Of a stretch of 24,859 bases of DNA, positions 5,948-13,239 are shown one piece after another. Each line of letters starts with the position of its first letter. Position 1 is the stretch's first letter. This DNA is from CG2-30-44-17 sp964344725 (GTDB lineage: Bacteria; Patescibacteriota; Gracilibacteria; UBA1369; UBA12470): the NCBI GenBank assembly GCA_964344725.1, contig CAYFOI010000022.1:1-24859 (forward strand), written 5' to 3'. The position numbers were made by a program, and so were the translations under genes. The notes below the pieces were generated by a model that was not told where the DNA came from, did no database searches, and saw only the letters and a program-made list of their open reading frames with translations.

Positions 5948-7630
5948 ATGGAAAAAGTAATAATTTATTGCAGAAAGTCTGAAAAACCAAAGAACCATAA
6001 AGAAAAACTGGAGGAAAGGCAGATATTGTCACTCGAATCTCAAGAAAAAGAGCTGAAAGCATATGCAGTCAACAAGGGCTTCAAGGTAGTGAAGATTTTT
6101 AAGGAAAATGAAAGTGCATACAAAAAAGGCAGACCTCTTTTTAATGAAATGGTTTCAATGGTTGAGGCGGGAAAAGCAGATAGTATTTTAGTCTGGCATT
6201 TAACGCGTATTGCGAGGAATTCATATGATGGAGGGCGAGTTATTTATCTTTTGGATGAAGGGGGTTTAAATCAAATAATCACGCCACAGAAAAGATACCA
6301 GAATACTGGAGAAGACAAGTTCATTTTGAGCATAGAATTCGCAATGGCTAAAAAAACATCGGACGATAATTCCTCATTCGTAAAAAGAGACATACAAGCA
6401 AAAGCAGATAACGGTGAATTCCCTGGTAAGGCTAGGATTGGATATTTGAACATAAACAAAGAGGGGTTAATCGCAGGAAGACAGTTTGATAGCAAAAAAC
6501 AAATTATGCTTGAAGAATTAGGAAGACCTTTGAAAAGAATAGAAATAGACCCCGTTGATGGAATTCTAATGAGGCAAACTTTTGAAGAAGCCGAGAAGGG
6601 CATCTACACACTAGACGAATTATGTGAGATGTCGCACAAAATAGGATTAAGAGCGAATAGAAGCGGTAAAAAGCTATCGAAGGGAACTCTTAAAGCTATG
6701 CTACAAGACCCGTTTTACTATGGAGCATTTATGTGGGAGGGGAAACTCTATACAAAAAACATCAAACACGAACCTCTAGTCTCAAAAGAGTTATTCGACA
6801 AAGTTCAGGAGCAACTAAACAAGAAGAGCTTTAGGAAAAAAGAAAAGATCGACTATCAATTTTCCAACCTTATGATTTGTGGTGAATGTGGAAGCACTAT
6901 ATCCAGCCAGTTACAAAAAGGCAGGAAGTATTACCATTGCACAGGATACAAAGCCAAAAAACAAAATAAGAAATGTTGTCAGAGAAAATACTACGAAGAA
7001 AGAATTATGGAAGACAAAATCTTCGATTTGCTGAAAACCCTAGAAATCCCCCAAGAATTTATTGACTGGGGCAAAGATGTTATTAGGGATAGTTTTGAAG
7101 AAGAAAACGAGGCATACGAAAAACAGAGATTGGCAAATCAGACAAACCTAAATGTTACAAAAAAGAAGCTACGCAACCTTTTTCAGCTCAAAATATCGCC
7201 ACATAACGAAAATGGAGAGCTCCTTTCTGACGCAGAGTATTTAAAAGAAAAACAAGAATTACAGGAGGAAATTTTTGGACTTGAAGAAAAATTGAATGAT
7301 AACAACCACAATGAGAACGATTGGCTTAACAAATGCGAGTCTTTCTTTGAGTTTGTAAGCAAATTACGAGAAGAATTTGAAGACAGTAAACCAGAAAGGA
7401 AGCGGATCATCCTTCAAAGTATCGGTAAAATCGTTCTGAACAACGGTGAATTGGCTTTCCAATTAGAAGAGCCATATTTATACGCATATGAAATCGTAAA
7501 AGCGACAAATTCATTCTTTGATATTTCTGAACGCCAAAAAGGGCTAAAAATAAAGGATAATGAGTTTCCTGCTCCAATTTTAGATAAATGGCGGAACGGA
7601 CGGGACTCGAACCCGCGACCTCCTGCGTGA
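5948..7630 (+). CDS. Large serine recombinase (site-specific integrase)
   Basis: The product is up to 560 residues. The N-terminal resolvase domain (about 3-150) has the nucleophile motif Y-C-R-K-S11, the SLESQ motif and LVWHLTRIARN, equivalent to the DRLxR region. The central recombinase domain (about 160-290) includes LQDPFYYGAFMWEGKLY. A zinc ribbon follows, with C311/C314 (ICGECG), C331 (YYHCTGY) and C343 or C344. Then comes a coiled coil (about 365-450) and a beta-rich end. Serine integrases cut attP and attB with two-base staggers and exchange them by subunit rotation. The last ~13 residues (ending NGRDSNPRPPA) are read from the opposite strand of tRNA-Asp. The chain therefore crosses the likely attachment site and would end differently in the excised form. 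No Shine-Dalgarno sequence is present; the leader AATTAAAACCTAA precedes it. Confidence 0.93.
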   Translation: MEKVIIYCRKSEKPKNHKEKLEERQILSLESQEKELKAYAVNKGFKVVKIFKENESAYKKGRPLFNEMVSMVEAGKADSILVWHLTRIARNSYDGGRVIYLLDEGGLNQIITPQKRYQNTGEDKFILSIEFAMAKKTSDDNSSFVKRDIQAKADNGEFPGKARIGYLNINKEGLIAGRQFDSKKQIMLEELGRPLKRIEIDPVDGILMRQTFEEAEKGIYTLDELCEMSHKIGLRANRSGKKLSKGTLKAMLQDPFYYGAFMWEGKLYTKNIKHEPLVSKELFDKVQEQLNKKSFRKKEKIDYQFSNLMICGECGSTISSQLQKGRKYYHCTGYKAKKQNKKCCQRKYYEERIMEDKIFDLLKTLEIPQEFIDWGKDVIRDSFEEENEAYEKQRLANQTNLNVTKKKLRNLFQLKISPHNENGELLSDAEYLKEKQELQEEIFGLEEKLNDNNHNENDWLNKCESFFEFVSKLREEFEDSKPERKRIILQSIGKIVLNNGELAFQLEEPYLYAYEIVKATNSFFDISERQKGLKIKDNEFPAPILDKWRNGRDSNPRPPA

Positions 7631-7665
7631 CAGGCAGGCGTTCTAACCAACTGAACTACCGCTCC
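7589..7665 (-). tRNA. tRNA-Asp (anticodon GTC)
   Basis: The reverse strand reads GGAGCGG at the 5' acceptor arm and CCGTTCC, then G and encoded CCA, at the 3' end. The D arm is TAGTTCAGTTGGTTAGA. The anticodon stem and loop are CCTGC-CTGTCAC-GCAGG with GTC. The T arm is GCGGGTTCGAGTCCCGT. It is almost identical to E. coli tRNA-Asp. The 3' end faces the recombinase and is overlapped by its last codons, marking the probable insertion site. Confidence 0.97.
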
Positions 7666-7685
7666 GCGTTTTCCATTGCTTGAAA

Positions 7686-7735
7686 AATTTACATTACGGA
7701 AAAACTCTTTGCAAGAGAAAAATTTCCTGTAGAAT
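7686..7735. promoter_or_regulatory. Divergent tRNA promoters sharing a palindromic TTGCAA
   Basis: Reading left, TTGCAA (7714-7709) is followed after 17 bases by TAAATT (7691-7686), about 20 bases before tRNA-Asp. Reading right, TAGAAT (7730-7735) lies 11 bases before tRNA-Leu. Its -35 is either the same self-complementary TTGCAA with a short 15-base spacer or the overlapping CTTTGC with 17. The TTGCAA lies in a small dyad CTCTT-TGC-AAGAG (7705-7717). Confidence 0.4.
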
Positions 7736-7746
7736 CATGCCTGCAC

Positions 7747-7833
7747 GCCGAAGTGGCGGAATTGGTAGACGCGCACGACTCAAAATCGTGTTCCTGCAAG
7801 GGAGTGAGGGTTCGATTCCCTCCTTCGGCACCA
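7747..7833 (+). tRNA. tRNA-Leu (anticodon CAA)
   Basis: Acceptor arms are GCCGAAG and CTTCGGC, followed by discriminator A and encoded CCA. The D arm is TGGCGGAATTGGTAGACGC. The anticodon stem and loop are CACGA-CTCAAAA-TCGTG with CAA. The extra arm is long, as in class II tRNAs, and the T arm is GAGGGTTCGATTCCCTC. It decodes UUG. Confidence 0.96.
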
Positions 7834-7861
7834 CGTTTTATATCTTAAATCCATTATAATT

Positions 7862-8599
7862 ATGAATAACAAAGATAAAAAAGGAGGCGTTGTATGGATG
7901 CTTAGCACTTTTGCTCTTATTGGAATCTTAATAGGTCTTGGAATTTCTTCTTTGGATGATCCAGAGGGTAGTGCTACCGTTCCCATGCCTTCTGATGTAA
8001 TTGAAGAGGAGGTTGTTTACACAGAAGCTACTATTGATGATGATGCTGTTTTGGGTTCTGAAGACGCACCTGTTACCATGATAATTTTTAGTGATTATCA
8101 ATGTCCTTATTGTCAGATGTTTGAGACGGACACGATGCCTTATATTATTGAGAATTATGTTGATACTGGCCTTGTTAAAGTTGTTTTCCGTGATTATCCT
8201 CTTTCTTCGCATCAATATGCTCATATTACTGCGGAAGCGGCTGAATGCGCTGGGGATTATGATTTATATTGGGATTATCACGATCTTTTGATAGCAAATT
8301 CGGAAGAATGGGAGAATTACGATGGCAATTATTTTGAGCTTTTCTCTGAATATGCTGCTGGGCTTGGGATTGACTACGATGAGTACTATGCGTGTATTTC
8401 TTCAGGAAAGCATTATGATGAGGTCAATGCGGATGCTGAGGATGGATGGAATGCTGGTGTTGGAGGAACTCCTTCTTGTTTTATAAATGGTAAAATGGTT
8501 GTAGGAGCTTTGCCTTATGAGGATTATATGACTTCCGATGGAACTATGCATGAAGGTTATGAGTCCATCATCAACCAAGTTCTTGAAGAAGTGCAGTAA
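7862..8599 (+). CDS. Membrane-anchored DsbA-like thioredoxin-fold oxidoreductase
   Basis: The product is 245 residues. An uncleaved N-terminal membrane anchor is likely at about 9-30 (GGVVWMLSTFALIGILIGLG) after a short charged head. An acidic linker follows, then a thioredoxin fold with an inserted helical region, as in DsbA/Thioredoxin_4 proteins. The active site is C81-P-Y-C84 in IFSDYQCPYCQMFE, and the cis-proline loop is GGTPSCFING. Such proteins oxidise or shuffle disulfides in exported proteins on the outer face of the membrane. The residue following the cis-Pro and Ser is Cys, where Thr/Phe-type residues are more usual. There are other cysteines (AAECAG, YACIS), so a structural or relay disulfide is possible. 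It lies 28 bases after tRNA-Leu and 62 bases before obg. TATAAT sits one base before the ATG, with no Shine-Dalgarno sequence. A reductase or isomerase role cannot be excluded. Confidence 0.88.
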   Translation: MNNKDKKGGVVWMLSTFALIGILIGLGISSLDDPEGSATVPMPSDVIEEEVVYTEATIDDDAVLGSEDAPVTMIIFSDYQCPYCQMFETDTMPYIIENYVDTGLVKVVFRDYPLSSHQYAHITAEAAECAGDYDLYWDYHDLLIANSEEWENYDGNYFELFSEYAAGLGIDYDEYYACISSGKHYDEVNADAEDGWNAGVGGTPSCFINGKMVVGALPYEDYMTSDGTMHEGYESIINQVLEEVQ

Positions 8600-8661
8600 G
8601 CAATTTATTTAAGTTTTTTCATATTTAACTAGTAGCTATAGTTAATAACTAATAACTGCTT

Positions 8662-10023
8662 ATGTTCTGTGATGAGGTACAAGTACATTTGAAGGCTGGA
8701 AAAGGTGGCGATGGGGCCGTCTCTTATCGTCGCGAGAAATTTATTTCAAAAGGTGGGCCTGATGGTGGTGATGGTGGACGTGGAGGCAACGTCATTCTCA
8801 AAGCTGATGAGAATTGGAATACGCTTTCTGATTATAAGTCTAAGAAGCTTTTTAAAGCTGATAGTGGTAATAATGGTGGCAAGAGCGATAGAGCCGGTGC
8901 GGCTGGAGAAGATCTTGTTCTTCTTGTTCCTATGGGTACTGTTGTTTACGAGAGTGATGAGGTTATTGCGGATTTAGTTGGGCATGGTGAAGAATTTATT
9001 GTTGCCAAAGGAGGGAAGGGTGGTTTTGGGAATGCGCATTTTACTTCTAGTGTTCGCAAAACTCCTGATTTTGCTGAGCTTGGCGAGGCTGGCGAAGAGA
9101 GGGAAGTAAGACTTGAGCTTAGAATGGTGGCCGATGTGGGTATTGTTGGGCTTCCTTCTTGTGGTAAATCTACTTTGATTTCTAGGGTTTCTAATGCAAA
9201 GCCAAAAATTGCTGATTATCCGTTTACGACTTTGATCCCTAATCTTGGCGTTGTTGATTTGACGCAGTTTGGTGGAGACAACGGGCAGTCTTTTTTGATG
9301 GCCGACATCCCTGGTCTTATCGAAGGGGCATCGCAAGGGAAGGGGCTTGGTGATGATTTTTTGAAGCATATTTCTAGAAGCGGAATACTTATTCATATGG
9401 TTGATGGGGGTGCTCTTGATGTAGTTTCTGACTACAAAGTTATTCGTAAGGAGCTTGAGCTTTATGATCCTGAGCTTGTAGAAAAAGTCCAGCTTGTTGT
9501 TATTAACAAAACTGATCTTCTTGATGATGAAACTGCCGACTTACTCGAGCAAGATTTGATCAAAGCTTATCCGGAGTTGAAAGGGCGAATCATGCTCATC
9601 TCTGCTGTGTCTGGCGAGGGCGTCAAAGAACTTGTTTTTCGATTGTGGCAGGAGCTTTCTAAAAAACCTAAAAAGAAGGAGGTTGTGAAGTCTGATGAGG
9701 TGAGAATCTACAAACCGCATCTTAACGAGGATCCGCGTGCGGTTTCTGTAAGTTTTATGTATGAGATTGAGAGCGAGAAGTTTGAACCGGAAGTGGCTTT
9801 TGTCTTTGTTCCTGATGAAGAAAAACCTAAGCGTAAACTTTTCAAAGTAGAAGGCAAAAGGATTGAGCAGATTGCGAAAATGACCGATTTGACTAAGGAG
9901 AATGCTATTAGGCGCGTTTATGATGTCATGGATAAGATGGGTGCTTTGAAGAAGTTAAAGAGTCTTGGCGCTGAGAAGGGAGATTATGTTAAAATTGCGG
10001 ATGTATTTTTTGAATATCATTAA
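8662..10023 (+). CDS. obg: GTPase Obg (ribosome assembly, stress control)
   Basis: The product is 453 residues, normal for the family. The glycine-rich Obg fold fills about 1-158 (KAGKGGDGAVSYRREKF, GGPDGGDGGRGG). The G domain has G1 GLPSCGKST (163-171), the switch region TTLIPNLG, G3 DIPGLIEG (from 215), G4 NKTD (282-285) and G5 SAVSG. The C-terminal OCT domain covers about 345-453. Obg is an essential, slow GTPase that binds the 50S subunit late in assembly and responds to nucleotide stress signals. Its stop codon abuts the pth ATG directly (TAAATG), so the two genes are cotranscribed and probably coupled. The usual partners rplU and rpmA are not upstream; rplU lies downstream after pth. 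There is no Shine-Dalgarno sequence before the ATG. Confidence 0.97.
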   Translation: MFCDEVQVHLKAGKGGDGAVSYRREKFISKGGPDGGDGGRGGNVILKADENWNTLSDYKSKKLFKADSGNNGGKSDRAGAAGEDLVLLVPMGTVVYESDEVIADLVGHGEEFIVAKGGKGGFGNAHFTSSVRKTPDFAELGEAGEEREVRLELRMVADVGIVGLPSCGKSTLISRVSNAKPKIADYPFTTLIPNLGVVDLTQFGGDNGQSFLMADIPGLIEGASQGKGLGDDFLKHISRSGILIHMVDGGALDVVSDYKVIRKELELYDPELVEKVQLVVINKTDLLDDETADLLEQDLIKAYPELKGRIMLISAVSGEGVKELVFRLWQELSKKPKKKEVVKSDEVRIYKPHLNEDPRAVSVSFMYEIESEKFEPEVAFVFVPDEEKPKRKLFKVEGKRIEQIAKMTDLTKENAIRRVYDVMDKMGALKKLKSLGAEKGDYVKIADVFFEYH

Positions 10024-10572
10024 ATGAAAATTGTCGTAGGCCTTGGAAACCCGGGTGATAAATATGCTTTGACTCGCCATAATATCGGGTTTATTTTTGT
10101 TGATTTACTTAGGGAAGAGCTTGGATTTGATGAGTTTAAATCTAAGAGCAAATTAAAATCGCTTGTTTCCGAGGAAAATATTAATGGAGAAAAGATCGTT
10201 TTGGCTAAGCCTGATACTTTTATGAATCTTTCGGGTGAAGCTCTTGTTGCGCTTAAGAATTTTTACAAGGTTGAGAATGACGATCTATTGGTTGTTTATG
10301 ATGATTATGATTTGTCGACAGGGGAGGTTCGTTATAGGGATAAAGGTAGTAGTGGAACGCATAACGGTATGAGGTCTTGCGTAGAACTACTCGGTTCTGA
10401 AGATTTTCCGCGATTACGTATTGGGATAAATGCTGGACTGCCAGTTACAGATTTGAGCAGTTATGTTTTGGGACGATTTTCGGATGAAGAAATGACCAAG
10501 GTAAGTGATGCTTTGCGTGAATCTTTGGCGGAAGTCAAAAATTTACTTGCAATTTCAGAAGGAAATCAGTAG
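10024..10572 (+). CDS. pth: Peptidyl-tRNA hydrolase
   Basis: The product is 182 residues, slightly shorter than the E. coli enzyme. Family motifs are all present: VGLGNPGDKYALTRHNIGF with catalytic His19, FMNLSGEA with Asn68, VVYDDYDL with Asp94, and GTHNGMRS with Asn114. The enzyme cleaves the ester bond of peptidyl-tRNAs that fall off stalled ribosomes and so recycles tRNA. It is cytosolic and usually essential. The ATG begins immediately after the obg stop, so translation probably depends on reinitiation. rplU follows 39 bases later. The order obg-pth-rplU groups three translation genes. Confidence 0.97.
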   Translation: MKIVVGLGNPGDKYALTRHNIGFIFVDLLREELGFDEFKSKSKLKSLVSEENINGEKIVLAKPDTFMNLSGEALVALKNFYKVENDDLLVVYDDYDLSTGEVRYRDKGSSGTHNGMRSCVELLGSEDFPRLRIGINAGLPVTDLSSYVLGRFSDEEMTKVSDALRESLAEVKNLLAISEGNQ

Positions 10573-10611
10573 TTTATTGAAGCTAATTTTTCGAATTTTA
10601 ATATTTTTAAT

Positions 10612-11025
10612 ATGTTTGCAGTAATAGAGATCGGCGGAAAACAATATCAAGTTGAGGAGAAGCAAGAGCTTCTCGTTGAAAAAGTTGATGCAGAGGCTGG
10701 GAAAAATCTTACGGTTAAATCTGTTATTCTTATTGCTAAAAGTGATACAGATGTCGAGGTTGGCATGCCTTATGTCTCAGGAGCTACAGTTGAATTAAAG
10801 GTTTTAGAAGAGGTCAAAGGGGACAAGGTTAGAGTTTTTAAGATGAAACCCAAAAAGAGGTACCAAAGGACTCAAGGTCACAGACAGAGGTACTGGAAGG
10901 TAAAAGTGCTTAAGATCACTAAGGTTAACGGAAAGAAAGCGACTCCTAAGAAAGCCGAGGAGGGCAAGAAAGAAGAGAAAAAGCCAGCTAAAAAAGCTGC
11001 TGCGAAGAAGAAAGAGAAGAAGTAA
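10612..11025 (+). CDS. rplU: Ribosomal protein L21 with lysine-rich tail
   Basis: The product is 137 residues. The L21 core spans about 1-103, from MFAVIEIGGKQYQVEE through the KRYQRTQGHRQRYWKVKVLK signature, which contacts 23S rRNA. About 30 extra C-terminal residues follow, almost all Lys, Ala and Glu (KKPAKKAAAKKKEKK), compared with the ~103-residue E. coli protein. Such a tail probably adds rRNA contacts or is disordered. rpmA (L27), normally the next gene, is absent. Downstream lies a convergent gene with only 4 bases between stop codons. The upstream region (TTTTAATATTTTTAATATG) is AT-only with no Shine-Dalgarno sequence. Confidence 0.95.
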   Translation: MFAVIEIGGKQYQVEEKQELLVEKVDAEAGKNLTVKSVILIAKSDTDVEVGMPYVSGATVELKVLEEVKGDKVRVFKMKPKKRYQRTQGHRQRYWKVKVLKITKVNGKKATPKKAEEGKKEEKKPAKKAAAKKKEKK

Positions 11026-11029
11026 AAAC

Positions 11030-11941
11030 TTATTGTAGTTTCTCAATCAACTCCTCCAGGTTTTGGGGGAGTTTTGCTTTGTACGTTACTTCTTTCCCTC
11101 TCATGTCCTTGAAAGTTATTTCTGCAGCATGCAGGAATTGCCTTGTGAGTCCTAGCTCTTTGAATTGGGAATTAATTTTGGATTTACCGTATTTTTCGTC
11201 ACCGATTACGGGGTGGCCTATGCTTGATAGATGTACTCTTATCTGATGTGTGCGACCTGTTTTTAGGTCTATTTCTAACAGGGTAGATGATTCGAATACC
11301 TCTATTGGCTTGAACTCTGTGATTGCCATTTTTCCTTGTTTTAGGACAGTCATATCTTTGCGTTTGCTTGGGTTTCGGCCGATTGGAGCCTCTACTCGTC
11401 CCTTGTGGTCTATTACCCCGTTTACAAGAGTTATGTAGGTCTTTTTAACTGTTCGCCCCTCTATTTGCTTGGCTAGGTTGGCGTGGGCTGGGTCGTTCTT
11501 TGCTATTACGAGTACTCCCGAGGTGTCTTTGTCTAGCCTGTGTACGATTCCAGGTCTTGTTGGGTCGTTTCTTTTGCTTAAATTATTTCTGAGATGATGA
11601 AGTATCGCATTTACAAGAGTTCCTTCCAGGTGTCCTGGGGCAGGGTGCACTACAAGCCCTGCTGTTTTGTTTATTATTAGGTAGTCTTGGTCTTCGTGAA
11701 CTATATTTAAATCTATTTTTTGTGGCTTGAGATTGCTTGTTTGTGGTTTCGGGATGGTTATTTCGATTTTGTCTCCTTCTTTGGCTTGGTGGTTAGGTTT
11801 GTTGACTTCTTTGGAGTTTATTTTGACCAGGCCGTTTTTGATAGCTTTTTGAGCTTTTTGACGGGTTAATGATTCGATTTTGTCGGCTAGGATCTTGTCT
11901 AGACGATCTTTCTCTTCTGATTTGAATATTACTTTTTTCAT
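11030..11941 (-). CDS. rluD: RluA-family 23S rRNA pseudouridine synthase (RluD-like)
   Basis: The product is 303 residues. An N-terminal S4 RNA-binding domain (about 9-60: DRLDKILADKIESLTRQKAQ) is followed by the RluA catalytic domain. The active-site motif is HRLDKDTSG with catalytic Asp137, and LKTGRTHQIRVHLSSIGHP and RQFLHA complete the family signature. These enzymes isomerise uridines in 23S rRNA; RluD acts on helix 69 and RluC on other sites. The S4-plus-catalytic layout fits both, so the symbol is the nearest match rather than proven. It is convergent with rplU (4 bases between stops) and divergent from tyrS (47 bases). Its -10 hexamer lies six bases before the ATG, suggesting a leaderless mRNA. 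Confidence 0.88.
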   Translation of the reverse strand: MKKVIFKSEEKDRLDKILADKIESLTRQKAQKAIKNGLVKINSKEVNKPNHQAKEGDKIEITIPKPQTSNLKPQKIDLNIVHEDQDYLIINKTAGLVVHPAPGHLEGTLVNAILHHLRNNLSKRNDPTRPGIVHRLDKDTSGVLVIAKNDPAHANLAKQIEGRTVKKTYITLVNGVIDHKGRVEAPIGRNPSKRKDMTVLKQGKMAITEFKPIEVFESSTLLEIDLKTGRTHQIRVHLSSIGHPVIGDEKYGKSKINSQFKELGLTRQFLHAAEITFKDMRGKEVTYKAKLPQNLEELIEKLQ

Positions 11942-11953
11942 GGTTTTATTATA
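11942..11953 (-). promoter_or_regulatory. -10 hexamer of rluD-like gene placed for a leaderless transcript
   Basis: On the minus strand TATAAT (11953-11948) is followed by AAAACC and then ATG. Transcription would start at or next to the first base of the start codon. The -35 is weak (TTAAAA-like, 16-18 bases upstream). Confidence 0.5.
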
Positions 11954-11988
11954 TACTCTAATCTGAAAATTTTAACACAAAAAATATT

Positions 11989-13194
11989 ATGACTGTCATT
12001 ACTGATGAAAAAACTGTAGATCAGTTACTTGAACTAGGTGTTGCTGAGGTTATTGTAAAAGAAGACCTGAGGAAGAAATTGATGAGCGGTAAGAAGCTTC
12101 GGGTTATGTTGGGTATAGATCCTACGGGTTTCGATTTGCATTTGGGGCATATGGTTGTTATTCACAAACTTCGTGAGTTTCAAGACATGGGACATCATGT
12201 CATTTTGGTGTTCGGGAATTTTACAGGCCAAATAGGTGACCCTACTGGAAAAGATGAAACTCGACCAATGAGAACTCAGGAGGAACTTGAAAACAATGCT
12301 AAAGACTATCTTAAACAAGTCTCTTGTGTCTTGAATGTGAACGATATAGAGGTACGTTGGAATGCAGATTGGTTGGCTCCATTAAATTTCCTGGATGTTG
12401 TGCGTCTTTCCTCTCTGTTTACTGTTGCCCAGATGCTTGATAGAGATATGTTCCAGGAAAGAATTAAGAAAAACGAGCCTATTTCTGTACATGAATTCAT
12501 GTATCCTCTGATGCAGGGATATGACTCTGTTGCATTAGAAATAGATGTGGAGCTTGGTGGGACTGATCAAACCTTTAACTTCCTTGCTACTAGAGATATT
12601 CAAAAGGCTTATGATCAAGAACCTCAAAATAATATTACTGTACCGATTTTGGTTGGTACTGATGGGACTATTAAGATGGGTAAGACTACCGGAAATTATA
12701 TTGGTGTTGATGAAAAGCCAGAGGAAATGTTTGGGAAAATCATGTCTATACCTGACGAACTTATTCTAAATTATGCTGAGCTTGCAGCTCGTATGAGTCG
12801 TGAGGAATGGGAGGCTTTTAAACAGAGACTTGAAGGTGGAGAAAATCCTCGTGATTTAAAGATGGAATTAGCAGAAGCAATTATTGCAATTTATCACGAT
12901 GAAGAAGCAGCTAAAAAGGGTCGGAATCATTTTGAAACTGTCTTCCAGAAGAAAGAGCTCCCCGACGAGATTCCTGAGAAGGTTTTTGACAAGGATTCTT
13001 GGAATATTATTGATCTTGTTGCTGAGGCAGAAATGGTGCCTTCTAAAAGCGAAGGACGCAGAATGATAGAAGGAGGTGCTGTAAAAGTTGATGGTGAAAA
13101 AGTATCCTCAATAGAGGACGAGATCATGCTTTCTAAGGAAGGCAAGTTGATTCAGGTAGGGAAAAGACGTTTCTTGCTTGCCAAATTAGGGTAA
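11989..13194 (+). CDS. tyrS: Tyrosyl-tRNA synthetase
   Basis: The product is 401 residues, class I synthetase of the shorter bacterial TyrRS type. The Rossmann fold has the HIGH-type motif HLGH (51-54) after LGIDPTGFDLHLGH, and the KMSKS-type loop is KMGKT (229-233) in TIKMGKTTGNYIG. The tyrosine pocket region includes QGYDSVALEIDVELGGTDQ. A C-terminal S4 domain (about 340-401: VPSKSEGRRMIEGGAVKVDG) binds tRNA-Tyr. It charges tRNA-Tyr in the cytosol and is essential. It is divergent from the pseudouridine synthase, with an AT-rich 47-base gap and no Shine-Dalgarno sequence. No T-box-like leader is possible in so short a space. Confidence 0.96.
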   Translation: MTVITDEKTVDQLLELGVAEVIVKEDLRKKLMSGKKLRVMLGIDPTGFDLHLGHMVVIHKLREFQDMGHHVILVFGNFTGQIGDPTGKDETRPMRTQEELENNAKDYLKQVSCVLNVNDIEVRWNADWLAPLNFLDVVRLSSLFTVAQMLDRDMFQERIKKNEPISVHEFMYPLMQGYDSVALEIDVELGGTDQTFNFLATRDIQKAYDQEPQNNITVPILVGTDGTIKMGKTTGNYIGVDEKPEEMFGKIMSIPDELILNYAELAARMSREEWEAFKQRLEGGENPRDLKMELAEAIIAIYHDEEAAKKGRNHFETVFQKKELPDEIPEKVFDKDSWNIIDLVAEAEMVPSKSEGRRMIEGGAVKVDGEKVSSIEDEIMLSKEGKLIQVGKRRFLLAKLG

Positions 13195-13239
13195 TTCAAT
13201 GATAATTACGTTGCCTTTTGACCCATAACAGATTTACCT

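Larger units (their letters stand above)
1..7588. mobile_element. Integrated mobile element (right-hand part), inserted at the 3' end of tRNA-Asp
   Basis: Eight main genes, all on the plus strand and several overlapping, end in a large serine recombinase whose frame runs into the 3' end of a tRNA-Asp gene. tRNA 3' ends are common integration sites. The coding strand is A/purine-rich with codons ending in A, while the chromosome beyond 7589 has T-ending codons, so composition changes at the tRNA. Contents are a primase-type zinc finger, a P-loop ATPase, small accessory proteins and the recombinase. No capsid, terminase, relaxase or conjugation gene is visible. I found no second copy of the tRNA 3' end near position 1, so the left boundary lies outside the window. 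An integrative plasmid-like element is the best reading; a partial prophage is the alternative. Confidence 0.72.

Noticed and set aside
7414..7650. Minus-strand open frame ending over the recombinase and containing VRTPACHAGGRGFESRPFRH
   Set aside because: This is a translation of tRNA-Asp and the reverse of the recombinase gene, a well-known artefact; the tRNA explains the sequence.
7780..7986. Minus-strand open frame ending CRRRESNPHSLAGTRF
   Set aside because: It is read through the reverse strand of tRNA-Leu and the start of the DsbA-like gene; not a gene.
8974..9396. 140-codon minus-strand frame inside obg
   Set aside because: It lies wholly inside a certain gene, with low-complexity composition typical of an antisense shadow.
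13191..13209. GTAATT / AATTAC hairpin after tyrS as a terminator
   Set aside because: The six-pair AT stem begins inside the stop codon region and lacks a following T run.
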